DNA of 64,000 nucleotides from Oceanirhabdus sp. W0125-5. Its GTDB lineage: Bacteria > Bacillota > Clostridia > Clostridiales > Clostridiaceae. This document shows, one piece after another, positions 18,015 through 26,714 of this stretch. The notes beneath the pieces are model-generated. The model was given only the letters and a program-made list of their open reading frames with translations, did not search any database and was not told the DNA's origin. Location: the NCBI RefSeq assembly GCF_027938815.1, contig NZ_CP115913.1:3692001-3756000 (forward strand). The letters run 5' to 3'. Positions within the stretch are counted from its first letter, which is position 1. Every line of letters begins with the position of its first letter. Position numbers and translations under genes: made by a program.

Positions 18015-18446
18015 CTATCTACCAATTTCTAAACTTTTAGTAATCATCTGCTTCTGCGCTTCAATACATGTTAAATTTGCTTCAAAAGCTCTAGAAGCCA
18101 TCATTAAATCAGCCATTTCATTTAAATGATTAACGTTTGGCATAAGTACATATCCATCTTCATCAGCATCTGGATGCGATGGATCATATACACTTCTTAA
18201 AGGTGAATCATCTTCTACAATTTCTGCAGCTCTTACACCCATCATTTCTTCTTTTACCTCACCATTTTTACCTATTTCCTCTTTGATATACTCATTAAAA
18301 ACAGCAACCTTCCGTCTATAAGGCTTACCGTCTGCACCCCTTGTTGTGTTGGCATTAGCTATATTAGAAGCGATTAAATCCATTCTTAATCTCTCAGCAG
18401 CTAACCCACTAGCACTAATCCTCATACCACTAAAAGCATTACTCAT
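18015..18446 (-). CDS. flgC: FlgC, proximal rod protein
   Basis: 143 residues. The N-terminal rod motif (GMRISASGLAAERLRMDLIASNIANANTT) and C-terminal NLTCIEAQKQMITKSLEIGR helix are diagnostic of FlgC. It polymerises with FlgB and FlgF-type proteins into the axial rod. A good ribosome site (GGAGG) is upstream. Confidence 0.96.
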   Translation of the reverse strand: MSNAFSGMRISASGLAAERLRMDLIASNIANANTTRGADGKPYRRKVAVFNEYIKEEIGKNGEVKEEMMGVRAAEIVEDDSPLRSVYDPSHPDADEDGYVLMPNVNHLNEMADLMMASRAFEANLTCIEAQKQMITKSLEIGR

Positions 18447-18451
18447 TTATC

Positions 18452-18844
18452 TTATGCCCCTCCTTTTATAACCATTTCCTTCATTTTGTATAGATTGTTC
18501 ATTTCACTAACCATAGCATTAAATTTTAGTGTATTAGCAGCAAGATTAGTCATTTCATTATCGATGTCAACATTGTTACCATCAGTTCTCATTTCACCCG
18601 TTTCATCTCTAACAACTCTAACTCCACTATCTGTACTATTACCATTTAAACTTAAATGTTTTTCGCTTGTCCTTTTAAAAGTGGTAGAACTGCTATTAAG
18701 ACTCTCTTCAAATTGAACTTTAAACTTTTTATAACCCTTAGTGTTCACATTTGCAATATTATTTGATATTACTCTCCCTCTTAAGGATGCAGCATCTAAG
18801 CCTTGTTTTAAGAGGGAATATGTATTATTATCAGTTATGTTCAT
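18452..18844 (-). CDS. flgB: FlgB, proximal rod protein
   Basis: 130 residues. The N-terminal block (YSLLKQGLDAASLRGRVISNNIANVNTKGYKKFKVQFEESL) and C-terminal helix (LAANTLKFNAMVSEMNNLYKMKEMVIKGG) match FlgB. It is the first gene of the long fla operon; a sigma-A-like promoter lies about 150 bp upstream. Confidence 0.96.
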   Translation of the reverse strand: MNITDNNTYSLLKQGLDAASLRGRVISNNIANVNTKGYKKFKVQFEESLNSSSTTFKRTSEKHLSLNGNSTDSGVRVVRDETGEMRTDGNNVDIDNEMTNLAANTLKFNAMVSEMNNLYKMKEMVIKGGA

Positions 18845-18998
18845 TTAATCAACTCCCAAAATAATATTATTTGACAAAAAAAACTCTTTTCCTTCTAATT
18901 CTCATGTTTTTTTTAAATTTTTCATGAATTATATTTTAATTTTTATTTTTTTCTAAATAATCCCCCTGAAATTTAAATATTTCATCGTAATCTATCTA

Positions 18999-19027
18999 AT
19001 TATATTGTATTACAAATTCACTGTATA
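18999..19027 (-). promoter_or_regulatory. Candidate sigma-A promoter of the fla operon
   Basis: On the minus strand TATACA (4/6 to TTGACA) and a perfect TATAAT are separated by 17 nt. The implied leader to flgB is about 145 nt. The 529-bp gap between flgB and legC (18845-19373) holds this promoter, the legC terminator and otherwise only very AT-rich sequence with no credible gene. Confidence 0.45.
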
Positions 19028-19320
19028 TACAACATAATGATAATATACGAGAAATATTTACTAATTTCTTCGCGTATTTTACGTTTTATTTATATATTCT
19101 TGTACATTCGATATTTTTTATTTTTATTTCCTATAGATATTATAATATATTTTGGTTAGATTTAGAAGTTTTTTTATTCAACTTATTCGGTTTTTTTTAA
19201 ATCTAATTATAATTCACATTAAAGTCACAATTTATTAACTTAATGTTACTATACAATTGGTTATTTATCAAAAGGAAATATCTCCATAATCACTCTAATT
19301 TCATAAAAAAACAATAAAAA

Positions 19321-19354
19321 AAGCGTCCAAAGCCTAATATAGCTTTAAACACTT
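19321..19354 (-). terminator. Intrinsic terminator after the legionaminic-acid operon
   Basis: A 13-bp stem (three of the pairs G-U) with an 8-nt loop, followed on the minus strand by TTTTTTTATTG. It lies 20 bp after the legC stop and separates the sugar operon from the fla operon promoter. Confidence 0.85.
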
Positions 19355-19373
19355 ATTTTGCATATTATTTATG

Positions 19374-20501
19374 TTAAGAATTTTTAACATTCTTTTTCAA
19401 AATACTACATATTCTCAATATTTCATTATTGGTAATTCCAACTGAGCTTGGAAGATTTAATCCCCTCTTACTACAAAGTTCTGTATTTATTAATTTATCC
19501 CCTATTACCTTTTCACTTGAATAAGCTTCCATCTTATGTATTGGATAGAAAAAAGGTCTGCATATTACACCTTCATCATTCATAACCTTAATAAGTTCAT
19601 CTCTTGCAATACCATATTCCTCGAATACCTCTACACAATTCAACCACTGACAAATATCATCATCTTCATTACTTTCAGGAAATTTTATACCCATTAACCC
19701 ATTAAGTTCATTTTTATATAATGTAGTTATTTCTTTTTTTCTAATAATAAATTTTTCTAACTGTTCCAATTGAGCTAATCCAAAAGCAGCAAGGATATTA
19801 GGCATTCTATAATTGAATCCAATCTCATTATGAATTATACTACCATTTTCAAGAACTGTTTTGGTCTGATTTTTAAGGTGATCAATTCTCTTATTAAGAT
19901 CTTCATCATCTGTACATATCATACCTCCAGCACCTGTTGTCATCAGCTTATTACCATTGAAGCTATAACAACCAATATGACCAAAACTACCAGCCATCTT
20001 CCCTCTTTTAGTACTGCCAAGCGCTTCTGTTGCATCCTCAATTACATATAAATTAAATTTATGAGCTATCTCCATTATTTTATCCATATTAGCTATAATC
20101 CCATATAAATGAACTGGAATTATAGCTTTTGTTTTATCATTTACAACCTTCTCGATTTCCTTAGGATCAATTGTGTAATTCCTAGAATCCACATCCACAA
20201 AAACAACTTTTGCCCCAACATATTTTACTACATTAACCGTTGAGATGAATGTAAGGGAAGGAACTATAACCTCATCCCCCTTACCGATATTTAATGCTGC
20301 AAGAGCCAAATGAAGCGCTGCAGTACCGTTAATAACGGCATTTGAATATTTTATCCCAGTAACTCTACTGAATTCCTCTTCAAATTTATTTAGATACTCT
20401 CCTCCTGTTGAAGATACCCAACCAGATTCAATACATTCTCTAACATACTCAATTTCATTACCCTTAATTTCAGGAACACACAAAGGAACAACCTTATTCA
20501 T
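19374..20501 (-). CDS. legC: LegC-type PLP-dependent sugar aminotransferase
   Basis: 375 residues of the DegT/DnrJ/EryC1/StrS aminotransferase family. The N-terminus PLCVPEIKGNEIEYVRECIESGWVSS is typical of LegC, NGTAALHLAL binds the cofactor phosphate, and the Schiff-base lysine is in CYSFNGNKLMTTGAGGM. It would aminate the 4-keto sugar made by LegB on the way to legionaminic acid. It is the last gene of the leg operon, 77 bp from legB, and is followed by a terminator. Confidence 0.88.
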   Translation of the reverse strand: MNKVVPLCVPEIKGNEIEYVRECIESGWVSSTGGEYLNKFEEEFSRVTGIKYSNAVINGTAALHLALAALNIGKGDEVIVPSLTFISTVNVVKYVGAKVVFVDVDSRNYTIDPKEIEKVVNDKTKAIIPVHLYGIIANMDKIMEIAHKFNLYVIEDATEALGSTKRGKMAGSFGHIGCYSFNGNKLMTTGAGGMICTDDEDLNKRIDHLKNQTKTVLENGSIIHNEIGFNYRMPNILAAFGLAQLEQLEKFIIRKKEITTLYKNELNGLMGIKFPESNEDDDICQWLNCVEVFEEYGIARDELIKVMNDEGVICRPFFYPIHKMEAYSSEKVIGDKLINTELCSKRGLNLPSSVGITNNEILRICSILKKNVKNS

Positions 20502-20578
20502 AAAATCACCTCACCTATTCTCCTATAGATTTTTTAGTTAAAAACTTAACTGATTCTAAAATTTGAATAATTTACTTT

Positions 20579-21571
20579 CTACTTATTATATATATCCACT
20601 TTAAATCTATTCATATTCTTCTCAATCCATCTATAAGTTTCTTCTAATCCCTTATCTAGCGAATAACCTGGTTTCCAATCTGTTAATTCAAGAATTTTTT
20701 TATTATCCCCAAACAACCTATTAACCTCACTCTTTTCAGGACGAATTCTTTCTTCATCACAAATGATTTTAATATCTCTACCACTAATTCTAAATATCTT
20801 CTTAGCCAAATCCCCAATTGATATTTCTGAATTAGATGCAGCATTGATTACCTCACCAATGGTTTTATCACTCTCTGCAATCTTAACAAAAGCCTCAGCA
20901 GTGTCTTTAACATAATTAAAATCTCTTAATGGAGATAATGCACCTAACTTAATCTCATTCTTACCAGCTATAACCTGAGACATAATTGTAGGAATAACCG
21001 CTCTAGCAGATTGTCTTGGGCCATATGTATTAAAAGGTCTAATAGTTGCAACAGGAAGATTGAAACTTCTGTAAAAACTATCTGCCATCATATCAGCTGC
21101 AATTTTTGACGCCGAGTAAGGAGACTGCCCCTGCATCGGATGTTTTTCATCAATAGGAACATATAATGCAGTTCCATACGTCTCTGATGTGGAAGTATGT
21201 ATTATTTTTTCCACGCCCCACTCTCTACATGCTTCAAGAACATTCGTTGTACCTTCAATATTCGTTTTCACATATGCCATCGGGGAATCGTATGAATAAG
21301 GAATCGCTATAAGAGATGCAAGGTGAAATACAACCTCAGCTCCTTTTATTAATCTTCTCATACTGTCATAATCTCTCACATTACCAGAAACTACTCTTAT
21401 TGCACTTTTCTGTTCCTCTGTGAAATCGTCAATATATCCCCAACTATTAAATGAATTATATTGCACAAGCGCTGTTACATCAGCGCCAATTTCAATCAAT
21501 CGTTCTGTAAGATGACTTCCAATAAAACCATCTGCTCCAGTAATAACAACTTTTTTCCCTTTTAAATCCAT
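20579..21571 (-). CDS. legB: LegB-type NAD-dependent sugar 4,6-dehydratase
   Basis: 330-residue extended SDR enzyme: Rossmann motif VVITGADGFIGSHLTERL, then catalytic S/T..YxxxK in HTSTSETYGT...SPYSASKIAADM. The WGYIDD segment after the first helix is characteristic of LegB. In Campylobacter the enzyme acts on GDP-GlcNAc, consistent with the guanylyltransferase-like ptmE next door. It opens the legionaminic acid branch. GGAGGG ribosome site upstream. Confidence 0.88.
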   Translation of the reverse strand: MDLKGKKVVITGADGFIGSHLTERLIEIGADVTALVQYNSFNSWGYIDDFTEEQKSAIRVVSGNVRDYDSMRRLIKGAEVVFHLASLIAIPYSYDSPMAYVKTNIEGTTNVLEACREWGVEKIIHTSTSETYGTALYVPIDEKHPMQGQSPYSASKIAADMMADSFYRSFNLPVATIRPFNTYGPRQSARAVIPTIMSQVIAGKNEIKLGALSPLRDFNYVKDTAEAFVKIAESDKTIGEVINAASNSEISIGDLAKKIFRISGRDIKIICDEERIRPEKSEVNRLFGDNKKILELTDWKPGYSLDKGLEETYRWIEKNMNRFKVDIYNK

Positions 21572-21584
21572 AGTTTCCCTCCAT

Positions 21585-22625
21585 CTATACTAATTTATAG
21601 GCTTCAGTATTCGCCTTCTCGAAATCTTCCATTCTTCCAATATCAGTCCAGTATTCCTTTATCGGGTATACCATTCTTTTATAGTTAACATTGTCAGCTC
21701 TTTCAATTATCTCTGTCATATCTGTCTTTTCAACTTTATTTATAAGAGAAATAATATTTTTCTTAATAGCATATATACCACTATTTATATAAAAATCAAA
21801 TTTAGGTTTCTCTTCAATTTTCTTTATAGTAAGTCCTTCAGTTTCAAGAACTCCATAAGGAATTTGTACTTTGTATTCCCTAGCCCCAACTGTAATATCA
21901 TTATTACCCTCTTTATGAAAATTTAAAAACTCCTCATAATCAAGTCCAGTTAATATATCTCCATTTACCATAATAATATCATCACTGTCAATTATATTCT
22001 TACATAAAGAAAGAGATCCAGCAGTTCCTAGTGGAGTGTCCTCTGTGATATACTCTATTCTTATACCATACTTCTCTCCATTCCCGAAATATTCTCTTAT
22101 CATATCTCCTTTATAATTTAGAGTTATAATGAATTTTCTAAAACCAAAATAAATAAATCCATCTATTATATGTTCAAGAACAGGCTTCTCTCCGATTTTC
22201 AAAAGAGGTTTTGGCATAGTATCTGTTAAAGGCCTTAACCTTGTTCCAAAACCACCAGCTTGAATAACAACCCATTCATCTTTCTTATCATATGAAATTA
22301 TGTCATCTAGGAAATATAATTTTTTAAGCTTTTTATCCTCATCAATTACCGGCAATTGACGTATCTTATATTTTAGCATTATTTCTTTTGCTTTTCGCTT
22401 TCCAGCATCATAATTTAGATGCTTTATATTTCTAAAAAAGACTTCTTCTATACTACTTTCTAAACCTTTACCATCTAGAAGAGCTCTCCTTATATCTCCA
22501 TCAGTTATCATCCCCAAAACCTGCTTATCTTCATTTACAACAATTGCAGAGCTAGTTAGATTCTCACTTATCTTTTCCATTGCTTCTCTAATTGAACACT
22601 GAAAGTGAACATAATATTTTTCCAA
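21585..22625 (-). CDS. ptmE: PtmE-type sugar nucleotidyltransferase with CBS pair
   Basis: 346 residues. Two N-terminal CBS repeats (about residues 8-115, e.g. NEDKQVLGMITDGDIRRALL) precede a nucleotidyltransferase domain with the signature VIQAGGFGTRLRPLTDTMPKPLLKI at about 117. This architecture is that of PtmE, which makes GDP-GlcN for the Campylobacter legionaminic acid pathway. The companion PtmF and PtmA genes are not seen here. The start lies 5 bp after the legG stop. Confidence 0.83.
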   Translation of the reverse strand: MEKYYVHFQCSIREAMEKISENLTSSAIVVNEDKQVLGMITDGDIRRALLDGKGLESSIEEVFFRNIKHLNYDAGKRKAKEIMLKYKIRQLPVIDEDKKLKKLYFLDDIISYDKKDEWVVIQAGGFGTRLRPLTDTMPKPLLKIGEKPVLEHIIDGFIYFGFRKFIITLNYKGDMIREYFGNGEKYGIRIEYITEDTPLGTAGSLSLCKNIIDSDDIIMVNGDILTGLDYEEFLNFHKEGNNDITVGAREYKVQIPYGVLETEGLTIKKIEEKPKFDFYINSGIYAIKKNIISLINKVEKTDMTEIIERADNVNYKRMVYPIKEYWTDIGRMEDFEKANTEAYKLV

Positions 22626-22629
22626 ACTA

Positions 22630-23790
22630 TCACCTCACATCATAAAACTTCTTTTCTAATGTTATTTTATCATTCTCAAGAAAATCTTTCATAATATGAA
22701 GTATTCTCTTAGATGTATTTCCATCACCAAATATATTCTCACTTAACTTACATACTTCCTTCATTTCATCACTTTGAACATATTTTATAGATTCTAAAAT
22801 TATATCCTTATCCCAAGGAATATCTATAACACATTTTGAACGAATTCTACCTTTTTGTCTATCACCAATATTGATAACAGGCTTTTTAAATGCAGGAACT
22901 TCTATAATACCACTAGAGGAATTGCCCATAACAAATTCACAATACTCTACTGCACTAAGATATTTTAATAATCCTAAAGATTTTGCATAAAAACATCTAT
23001 CACTATTTTTATGAGCATATTCAATTAACCTTTTGTTAATCTCCTCTCCTCCACCATCAGAGTTTGACCCTGTAAATATGCATTTCAAACCTTTGCATTC
23101 ATCAATTGCACCAAGCATATCATCTATATAGGATATATCTCCTTTTTTTAAGGTTTCTGGGTGACATGTAATAATACAATATTTTTCATCTAATTTAAAA
23201 TTCAGTTCACTCTCAAGTTCCGTTTTAGACATTTTATCAATGTTAATAATATTTTCTATTCCTAGAGCCCCTACTGTAAAGACCCTTTCAGGCTCTTCAC
23301 CAAGCTGAACAACTCTTCGTCTATATTCATCACAACTAACAAAATGAAGATAACTCATCTTAGTTATTGAGTGTCTAAAAGCATCATCATATGCTCCCTC
23401 CGTCACTTCCCCACCATGTATGTGTGCAATCGGTATTTTCATCACATGACAAACACTTGCCATTGCAAAAGCTTCGTATCTATCACCAAGTATAACCATC
23501 ATATGAGGATTAACTTTCTTCAAGACACTGCTATATTCTTCAAAAGCAACTCCCATACTTCTACAAATACCTAGATCATTGTTATGTTCAAGATGTATAT
23601 CTATTAATTCAAGTGAAGAGAACTCGTCTTTTAATATTTCTTTATATGTATTACCATACTTTTCTGAAAGGTGACTTCCACTGACAACTATAGTTAAATT
23701 TATATCTTTATCTTGTTTAAGTCTAAATAGCAAAGGTCTTAGAAGCCCGTATTCCGCACGTGTTCCTGTAAAAACACAAATTTTCAGCAT
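22630..23790 (-). CDS. legG: LegG, NeuC-family NDP-sugar 2-epimerase/hydrolase
   Basis: 386 residues of the UDP-GlcNAc 2-epimerase fold. The N-terminal VFTGTRAEYGLLRPLLFRL, the ILGDRYEAFAMASVCHVMKIPIAHIHGGE block and the GNSSSGIIEVPAFKKPVINIGDRQ nucleotide-binding block match NeuC/LegG. It would invert C2 and release 2,4-diacetamido-2,4,6-trideoxymannose for LegI. It is placed between legI and ptmE. Confidence 0.9.
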   Translation of the reverse strand: MLKICVFTGTRAEYGLLRPLLFRLKQDKDINLTIVVSGSHLSEKYGNTYKEILKDEFSSLELIDIHLEHNNDLGICRSMGVAFEEYSSVLKKVNPHMMVILGDRYEAFAMASVCHVMKIPIAHIHGGEVTEGAYDDAFRHSITKMSYLHFVSCDEYRRRVVQLGEEPERVFTVGALGIENIINIDKMSKTELESELNFKLDEKYCIITCHPETLKKGDISYIDDMLGAIDECKGLKCIFTGSNSDGGGEEINKRLIEYAHKNSDRCFYAKSLGLLKYLSAVEYCEFVMGNSSSGIIEVPAFKKPVINIGDRQKGRIRSKCVIDIPWDKDIILESIKYVQSDEMKEVCKLSENIFGDGNTSKRILHIMKDFLENDKITLEKKFYDVR

Positions 23791-23804
23791 AAATACACTC
23801 CTTT

Positions 23805-24806
23805 CTAAATCTCAATAAGTTCATCACTCATAAATGTTCTTTTAGCTTTAGTTCCTATTACTTTATCCCATTCCATTGGGCTTATTCCACTTCCTGGTCT
23901 CTTGCATGTAATATTCTCTTCGGTAAATATTTCTCCCTCTTTAATATCTACATCTGCAACGATACTTTTCCTAGCAATTTCTTTATTTTTCAGTTCTGAT
24001 TTACTAGGCTTCTTAATGCCATTTCCCATTGCCATTTCAATATTTCTTATACTCTGAATCATTTGTTTTAATTCCTCAGGTTCAAGACTTGCCTTATGAT
24101 CTGGACCAGTCATCCCTTTATCCAAAGTAAAATGCTTTTCAATAACTTTTGCACCAAGAGCAACAGCTGCTATAGGCACTTCAATTCCTAGTGTATGATC
24201 TGAATAACCTACTTCTTTTTTTAATTCTTCTTTTAAAGTTACCATTGCTAAAAGATTTACATCTTCCATAGGAGTTGGATATTCAGTATTGCAATGGAGT
24301 AATATTATTTCTTTGCATCCACTTTCCAATACTTCAATAGCACTTTTCACCTCGTCCATATCACTCATTCCTGTTGAAAGTATTACTTTCTTATTTGTTT
24401 CAGCTACCTTTCTAAGGTAAGGAAGATTAGTTATTTCTGGTGATGGTATCTTAATTAACTCTAATCCAAGCTCACATAATTCTTTTATACTCTCCAAATC
24501 AAAAGGAGATGTAAGAAAATCTATTCCCACTTCTTCACAATAGTCCATTAATATTCTATGCTCACTATAACCAATCTCAAGTTTTTTTAACATCTGAAGC
24601 TGACTCTCCACCTCTCCAGTAGTTTTTCTTTGATAATCAGCTTTCTCTGCTGAAGAAGAAGTCATCTTTTCACTTTTAAACAGTTGAAATTTAACCGCAT
24701 CTGCCCCTGCCCACTTTGCTTTATCCACCAACTTCTTTGCAAGTTCTATATTCCCATTATGATTAACCCCTGCTTCTGCTATTATGTATACTCTATCTTT
24801 ACTCAT
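23805..24806 (-). CDS. legI: LegI, N,N'-diacetyllegionaminate synthase
   Basis: 333 residues, NeuB family: IIAEAGVNHNGNIELAKKLVDKAKWAGADAVKFQ at the N-terminus, the KVIEKHFTLDKGMTGPDHKASLEPEEL block, and a C-terminal SAF/antifreeze-like domain (RPGSGISPMEWDKVIG). It condenses the trideoxyhexose with phosphoenolpyruvate to the nine-carbon acid. Its sequence signature differs from the PseI copy at 32532-33584. Coupled to legF. Confidence 0.92.
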   Translation of the reverse strand: MSKDRVYIIAEAGVNHNGNIELAKKLVDKAKWAGADAVKFQLFKSEKMTSSSAEKADYQRKTTGEVESQLQMLKKLEIGYSEHRILMDYCEEVGIDFLTSPFDLESIKELCELGLELIKIPSPEITNLPYLRKVAETNKKVILSTGMSDMDEVKSAIEVLESGCKEIILLHCNTEYPTPMEDVNLLAMVTLKEELKKEVGYSDHTLGIEVPIAAVALGAKVIEKHFTLDKGMTGPDHKASLEPEELKQMIQSIRNIEMAMGNGIKKPSKSELKNKEIARKSIVADVDIKEGEIFTEENITCKRPGSGISPMEWDKVIGTKAKRTFMSDELIEI

Positions 24807-25513
24807 TATTTATTCCCCTCCCTTTTATTAAGGTAGTACTCCGCTATTATTAAATCCTTTTCTTCATCAATATCAACTGAGTTTTCCCTATCCATTATAA
24901 ATGGAATAGTATCCTCATCTACAAAACAGTTCTTATTCTTTAGCATATTAACTGTATTTATGTAGATAGCACCATTAAACATATAATAAATAGGAAGCTC
25001 CTGTCTTCTCAAATTATTTCCGCGGAAATTAACTATTTCTGTTAATTTCCCATGAAGAATCTCCCTCATAAGAATGGGACTTTTCTCACACTCACAAACA
25101 CTCACAAGCGACTCTCCACCTCTTTTTACAAACTCAACAATTGCATTATCAAGTTCTTCTACAGTCCTCAAAGGAGAAGTTGGTTGAAGCAGCACTACTA
25201 TATCATATTTCCCACTATTTCGCTCCACCTTATCTAAAACATGTAAAACCACATCAATAGATTTAGCACTATCTGAAGCCAAATGTTCAGGTCTATAAAA
25301 AGGAACCTTAGCACCATATAACTCACTCACTTCTTTTATATCTTCACTATCAGTAGATACTATGTATTCATCTATGTACAAACTCTCTTTACATACTTCA
25401 ATTGTATAACCAATCAAATGCTTCCCTTGAAGTTTAACTATATTTTTATTCTTTATTCCCTTGGAACCACCCCTCGCAGGAATTACCGCAAGAATCTTTT
25501 TTCCATCTATCAT
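24806..25513 (-). CDS. legF: LegF, CMP-legionaminate synthase (cytidylyltransferase)
   Basis: 235 residues of the acylneuraminate cytidylyltransferase family: AVIPARGGSKGIKNKNIVKL, then LQPTSPLRTVEELDNAI and YMFNGAIYI. It activates the nonulosonate with CTP. The start is set at ATG 25513, 6-7 nt after AAGGATGAT; upstream in-frame ATGs at 25570 and 25522 lie before or inside the predicted transcript start and ribosome site. It is the first gene of the leg operon, under the extended -10 promoter at 25550-25579. Confidence 0.9.
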   Translation of the reverse strand: MIDGKKILAVIPARGGSKGIKNKNIVKLQGKHLIGYTIEVCKESLYIDEYIVSTDSEDIKEVSELYGAKVPFYRPEHLASDSAKSIDVVLHVLDKVERNSGKYDIVVLLQPTSPLRTVEELDNAIVEFVKRGGESLVSVCECEKSPILMREILHGKLTEIVNFRGNNLRRQELPIYYMFNGAIYINTVNMLKNKNCFVDEDTIPFIMDRENSVDIDEEKDLIIAEYYLNKREGNK

Positions 25514-25549
25514 GATTATCATCCTTTTAGCTTCTATATTATAGATTAA

Positions 25550-25579
25550 ATTATACCATACGATAATCAACCTTTACAA
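25550..25579 (-). promoter_or_regulatory. Sigma-A promoter of the legionaminic-acid operon (extended -10)
   Basis: Minus strand TTGTAA, 18-nt spacer, perfect TATAAT preceded by TGG (extended -10). Predicted start about 25543, giving a leader of about 30 nt to legF. Unlike the flagellin and pseC promoters it has no sigma-28 features, so the leg genes may be expressed before the late flagellar class. Confidence 0.7.
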
Positions 25580-25636
25580 AATAGAAAGAAAAAAAATGGA
25601 GAAAAAACATATCTTATTGTATAAAAAGAGAGTTTA

Positions 25637-25665
25637 TTGATTTTATCTTGATTTTATCTTGATTT
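25637..25665. repeat. Short tandem repeat TTGATTTTATC
   Basis: Two full and one partial 11-bp copy in the gap between the divergent flagellin gene and legF. No function is evident. Confidence 0.7.
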
Positions 25666-25675
25666 AAAATACAAT

Positions 25676-25694
25676 GTTTCATTTATAATGAAAC
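25676..25694 (-). terminator. Second hairpin downstream of the divergent flagellin gene
   Basis: Perfect 8-bp stem (GTTTCATT/AATGAAAC) with a 3-nt loop. On the minus strand it is followed by ATTGTATTTT. With the hairpin at 25732-25753 it forms a tandem pair that probably ends or stabilises the flagellin message. Confidence 0.55.
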
Positions 25695-25731
25695 GAGTAA
25701 ACTCATATTGTTTCCAGCCAAAATAAATGTA

Positions 25732-25753
25732 GGTTCTGACATTAGTCAGAACC
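25732..25753 (-). terminator. First hairpin downstream of the divergent flagellin gene
   Basis: Perfect 9-bp stem (GGTTCTGAC/GTCAGAACC) with a 4-nt loop, followed by a modest T-rich stretch (ACATTTATTTT) on the minus strand. It lies 45 bp after the stop codon. Confidence 0.7.
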
Positions 25754-25797
25754 ATCCTTCATTTTACATTATACATTATCAATTCTACATTATATTT

Positions 25798-26652
25798 TTA
25801 TCTTCCTCTTACACTTTCAAGTACTCTTAAAATTTCCTGTGGGAATTTATTCGTTTGTGCCATTACAGCATTTCCAGCATCTATAAGCAAACTACCTTTT
25901 GCAAGTTGCATACTTTCTTCTGCAATATTCACATCCCTTATTGAACTTTCACAGCTAATATTTCTATCTCTAATTTCAATTAAATTATTATACATAGATT
26001 CAAACTTATTCTGTTTCGCTCCATATTTAGATCTTATAGCCAAAACTGTATCTAATGCTGTATCAACCTTAGATAAACAATCATCAATATTCGCAAGATC
26101 TATTAAACTATTTCCACCAGCATCCATCAGTCCCAAACCCTTAGATGAAGCATTATATACTTCTATCGACACCATTTCACCAACATTACCCCCTACAGTA
26201 ACCTTAATTTCCTTAGGATTATCATTATCAGCAACAGTTTGATCTCCAATCAAATTTACTCCATTGAAATTATTTTTTTCCGCCATAGACTGAATCCCAT
26301 TTAAAATTTCAGTAATTTCATTATCTATTACATCTTTATCATTGCCATTTAAAGCTCCACCACTTTGAACAACAAGCTGCCTCATTCTCTGAATACTTTC
26401 AGTTATAGAATTCATGGTACCCTCAGCAGTTTGTATCATAGAAACCGCATCTTGAGTATTTCTTGATGCCATCTCAAGAGACCTAATCTGCAATCTTAAC
26501 CTTTCACTCTGTGCCAACTTATTAGGATTATCTTTTGCCTTATTAATTTTGCTCCCAGAAGATATTTTTTCCATACTTCCTGCCTGTATATCTAAAGCTC
26601 TAAGATAATTCCTGTATGCATTCATTGTAGCTAAATTCTTATTTAATCGCAT
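25798..26652 (-). CDS. Divergent flagellin-like protein with its own sigma-28 promoter
   Basis: 284 residues. The N-terminal D0/D1 helix is flagellin-like (MRLNKNLATMNAYRNYLRAL...MEKISSGSKINKAKDNPNKLAQSERLRLQIRSLEMASRNTQDAVSMIQTAEGTMN) and so is the C-terminal helix (SIRDVNIAEESMQLAKGSLLIDAGNAVMAQTNKFPQEIL). Key positions drift from the main flagellin: DNPNKLA replaces DDAAGLS, and the end is RVLESVRGR rather than QLLR. It may be a minor or junctional filament subunit, or a specialised glycosylated one. GAGGTGAG precedes ATG 26652. It is separately transcribed from the flanking sugar genes. Confidence 0.88.
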   Translation of the reverse strand: MRLNKNLATMNAYRNYLRALDIQAGSMEKISSGSKINKAKDNPNKLAQSERLRLQIRSLEMASRNTQDAVSMIQTAEGTMNSITESIQRMRQLVVQSGGALNGNDKDVIDNEITEILNGIQSMAEKNNFNGVNLIGDQTVADNDNPKEIKVTVGGNVGEMVSIEVYNASSKGLGLMDAGGNSLIDLANIDDCLSKVDTALDTVLAIRSKYGAKQNKFESMYNNLIEIRDRNISCESSIRDVNIAEESMQLAKGSLLIDAGNAVMAQTNKFPQEILRVLESVRGR

Positions 26653-26673
26653 GCTCTCACCTCACTAACTCAA

Positions 26674-26700
26674 TTATCGTAATATTATTAAAAAACTTTA
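26674..26700 (-). promoter_or_regulatory. Sigma-28 promoter of the divergent flagellin gene
   Basis: Minus strand TAAA, 15 nt, TACGATAA: the same boxes and spacing as the main flagellin promoter. The predicted start is about 15 nt before the ATG, so the leader holds little more than the ribosome site. Confidence 0.85.
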
Positions 26701-26714
26701 TTCAAAAACATACT

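Noticed and set aside
18982..18989. TACGATGA before flgB as a possible sigma-28 -10
   Set aside because: The -35 position reads ACAA and the fla operon is normally sigma-A driven; a TATAAT is nearby.
25558..25565. TACGATAA on the plus strand before legF
   Set aside because: No TAAA lies 15 nt upstream on that strand and no plus-strand gene follows; it is inside the spacer of the minus-strand leg promoter.
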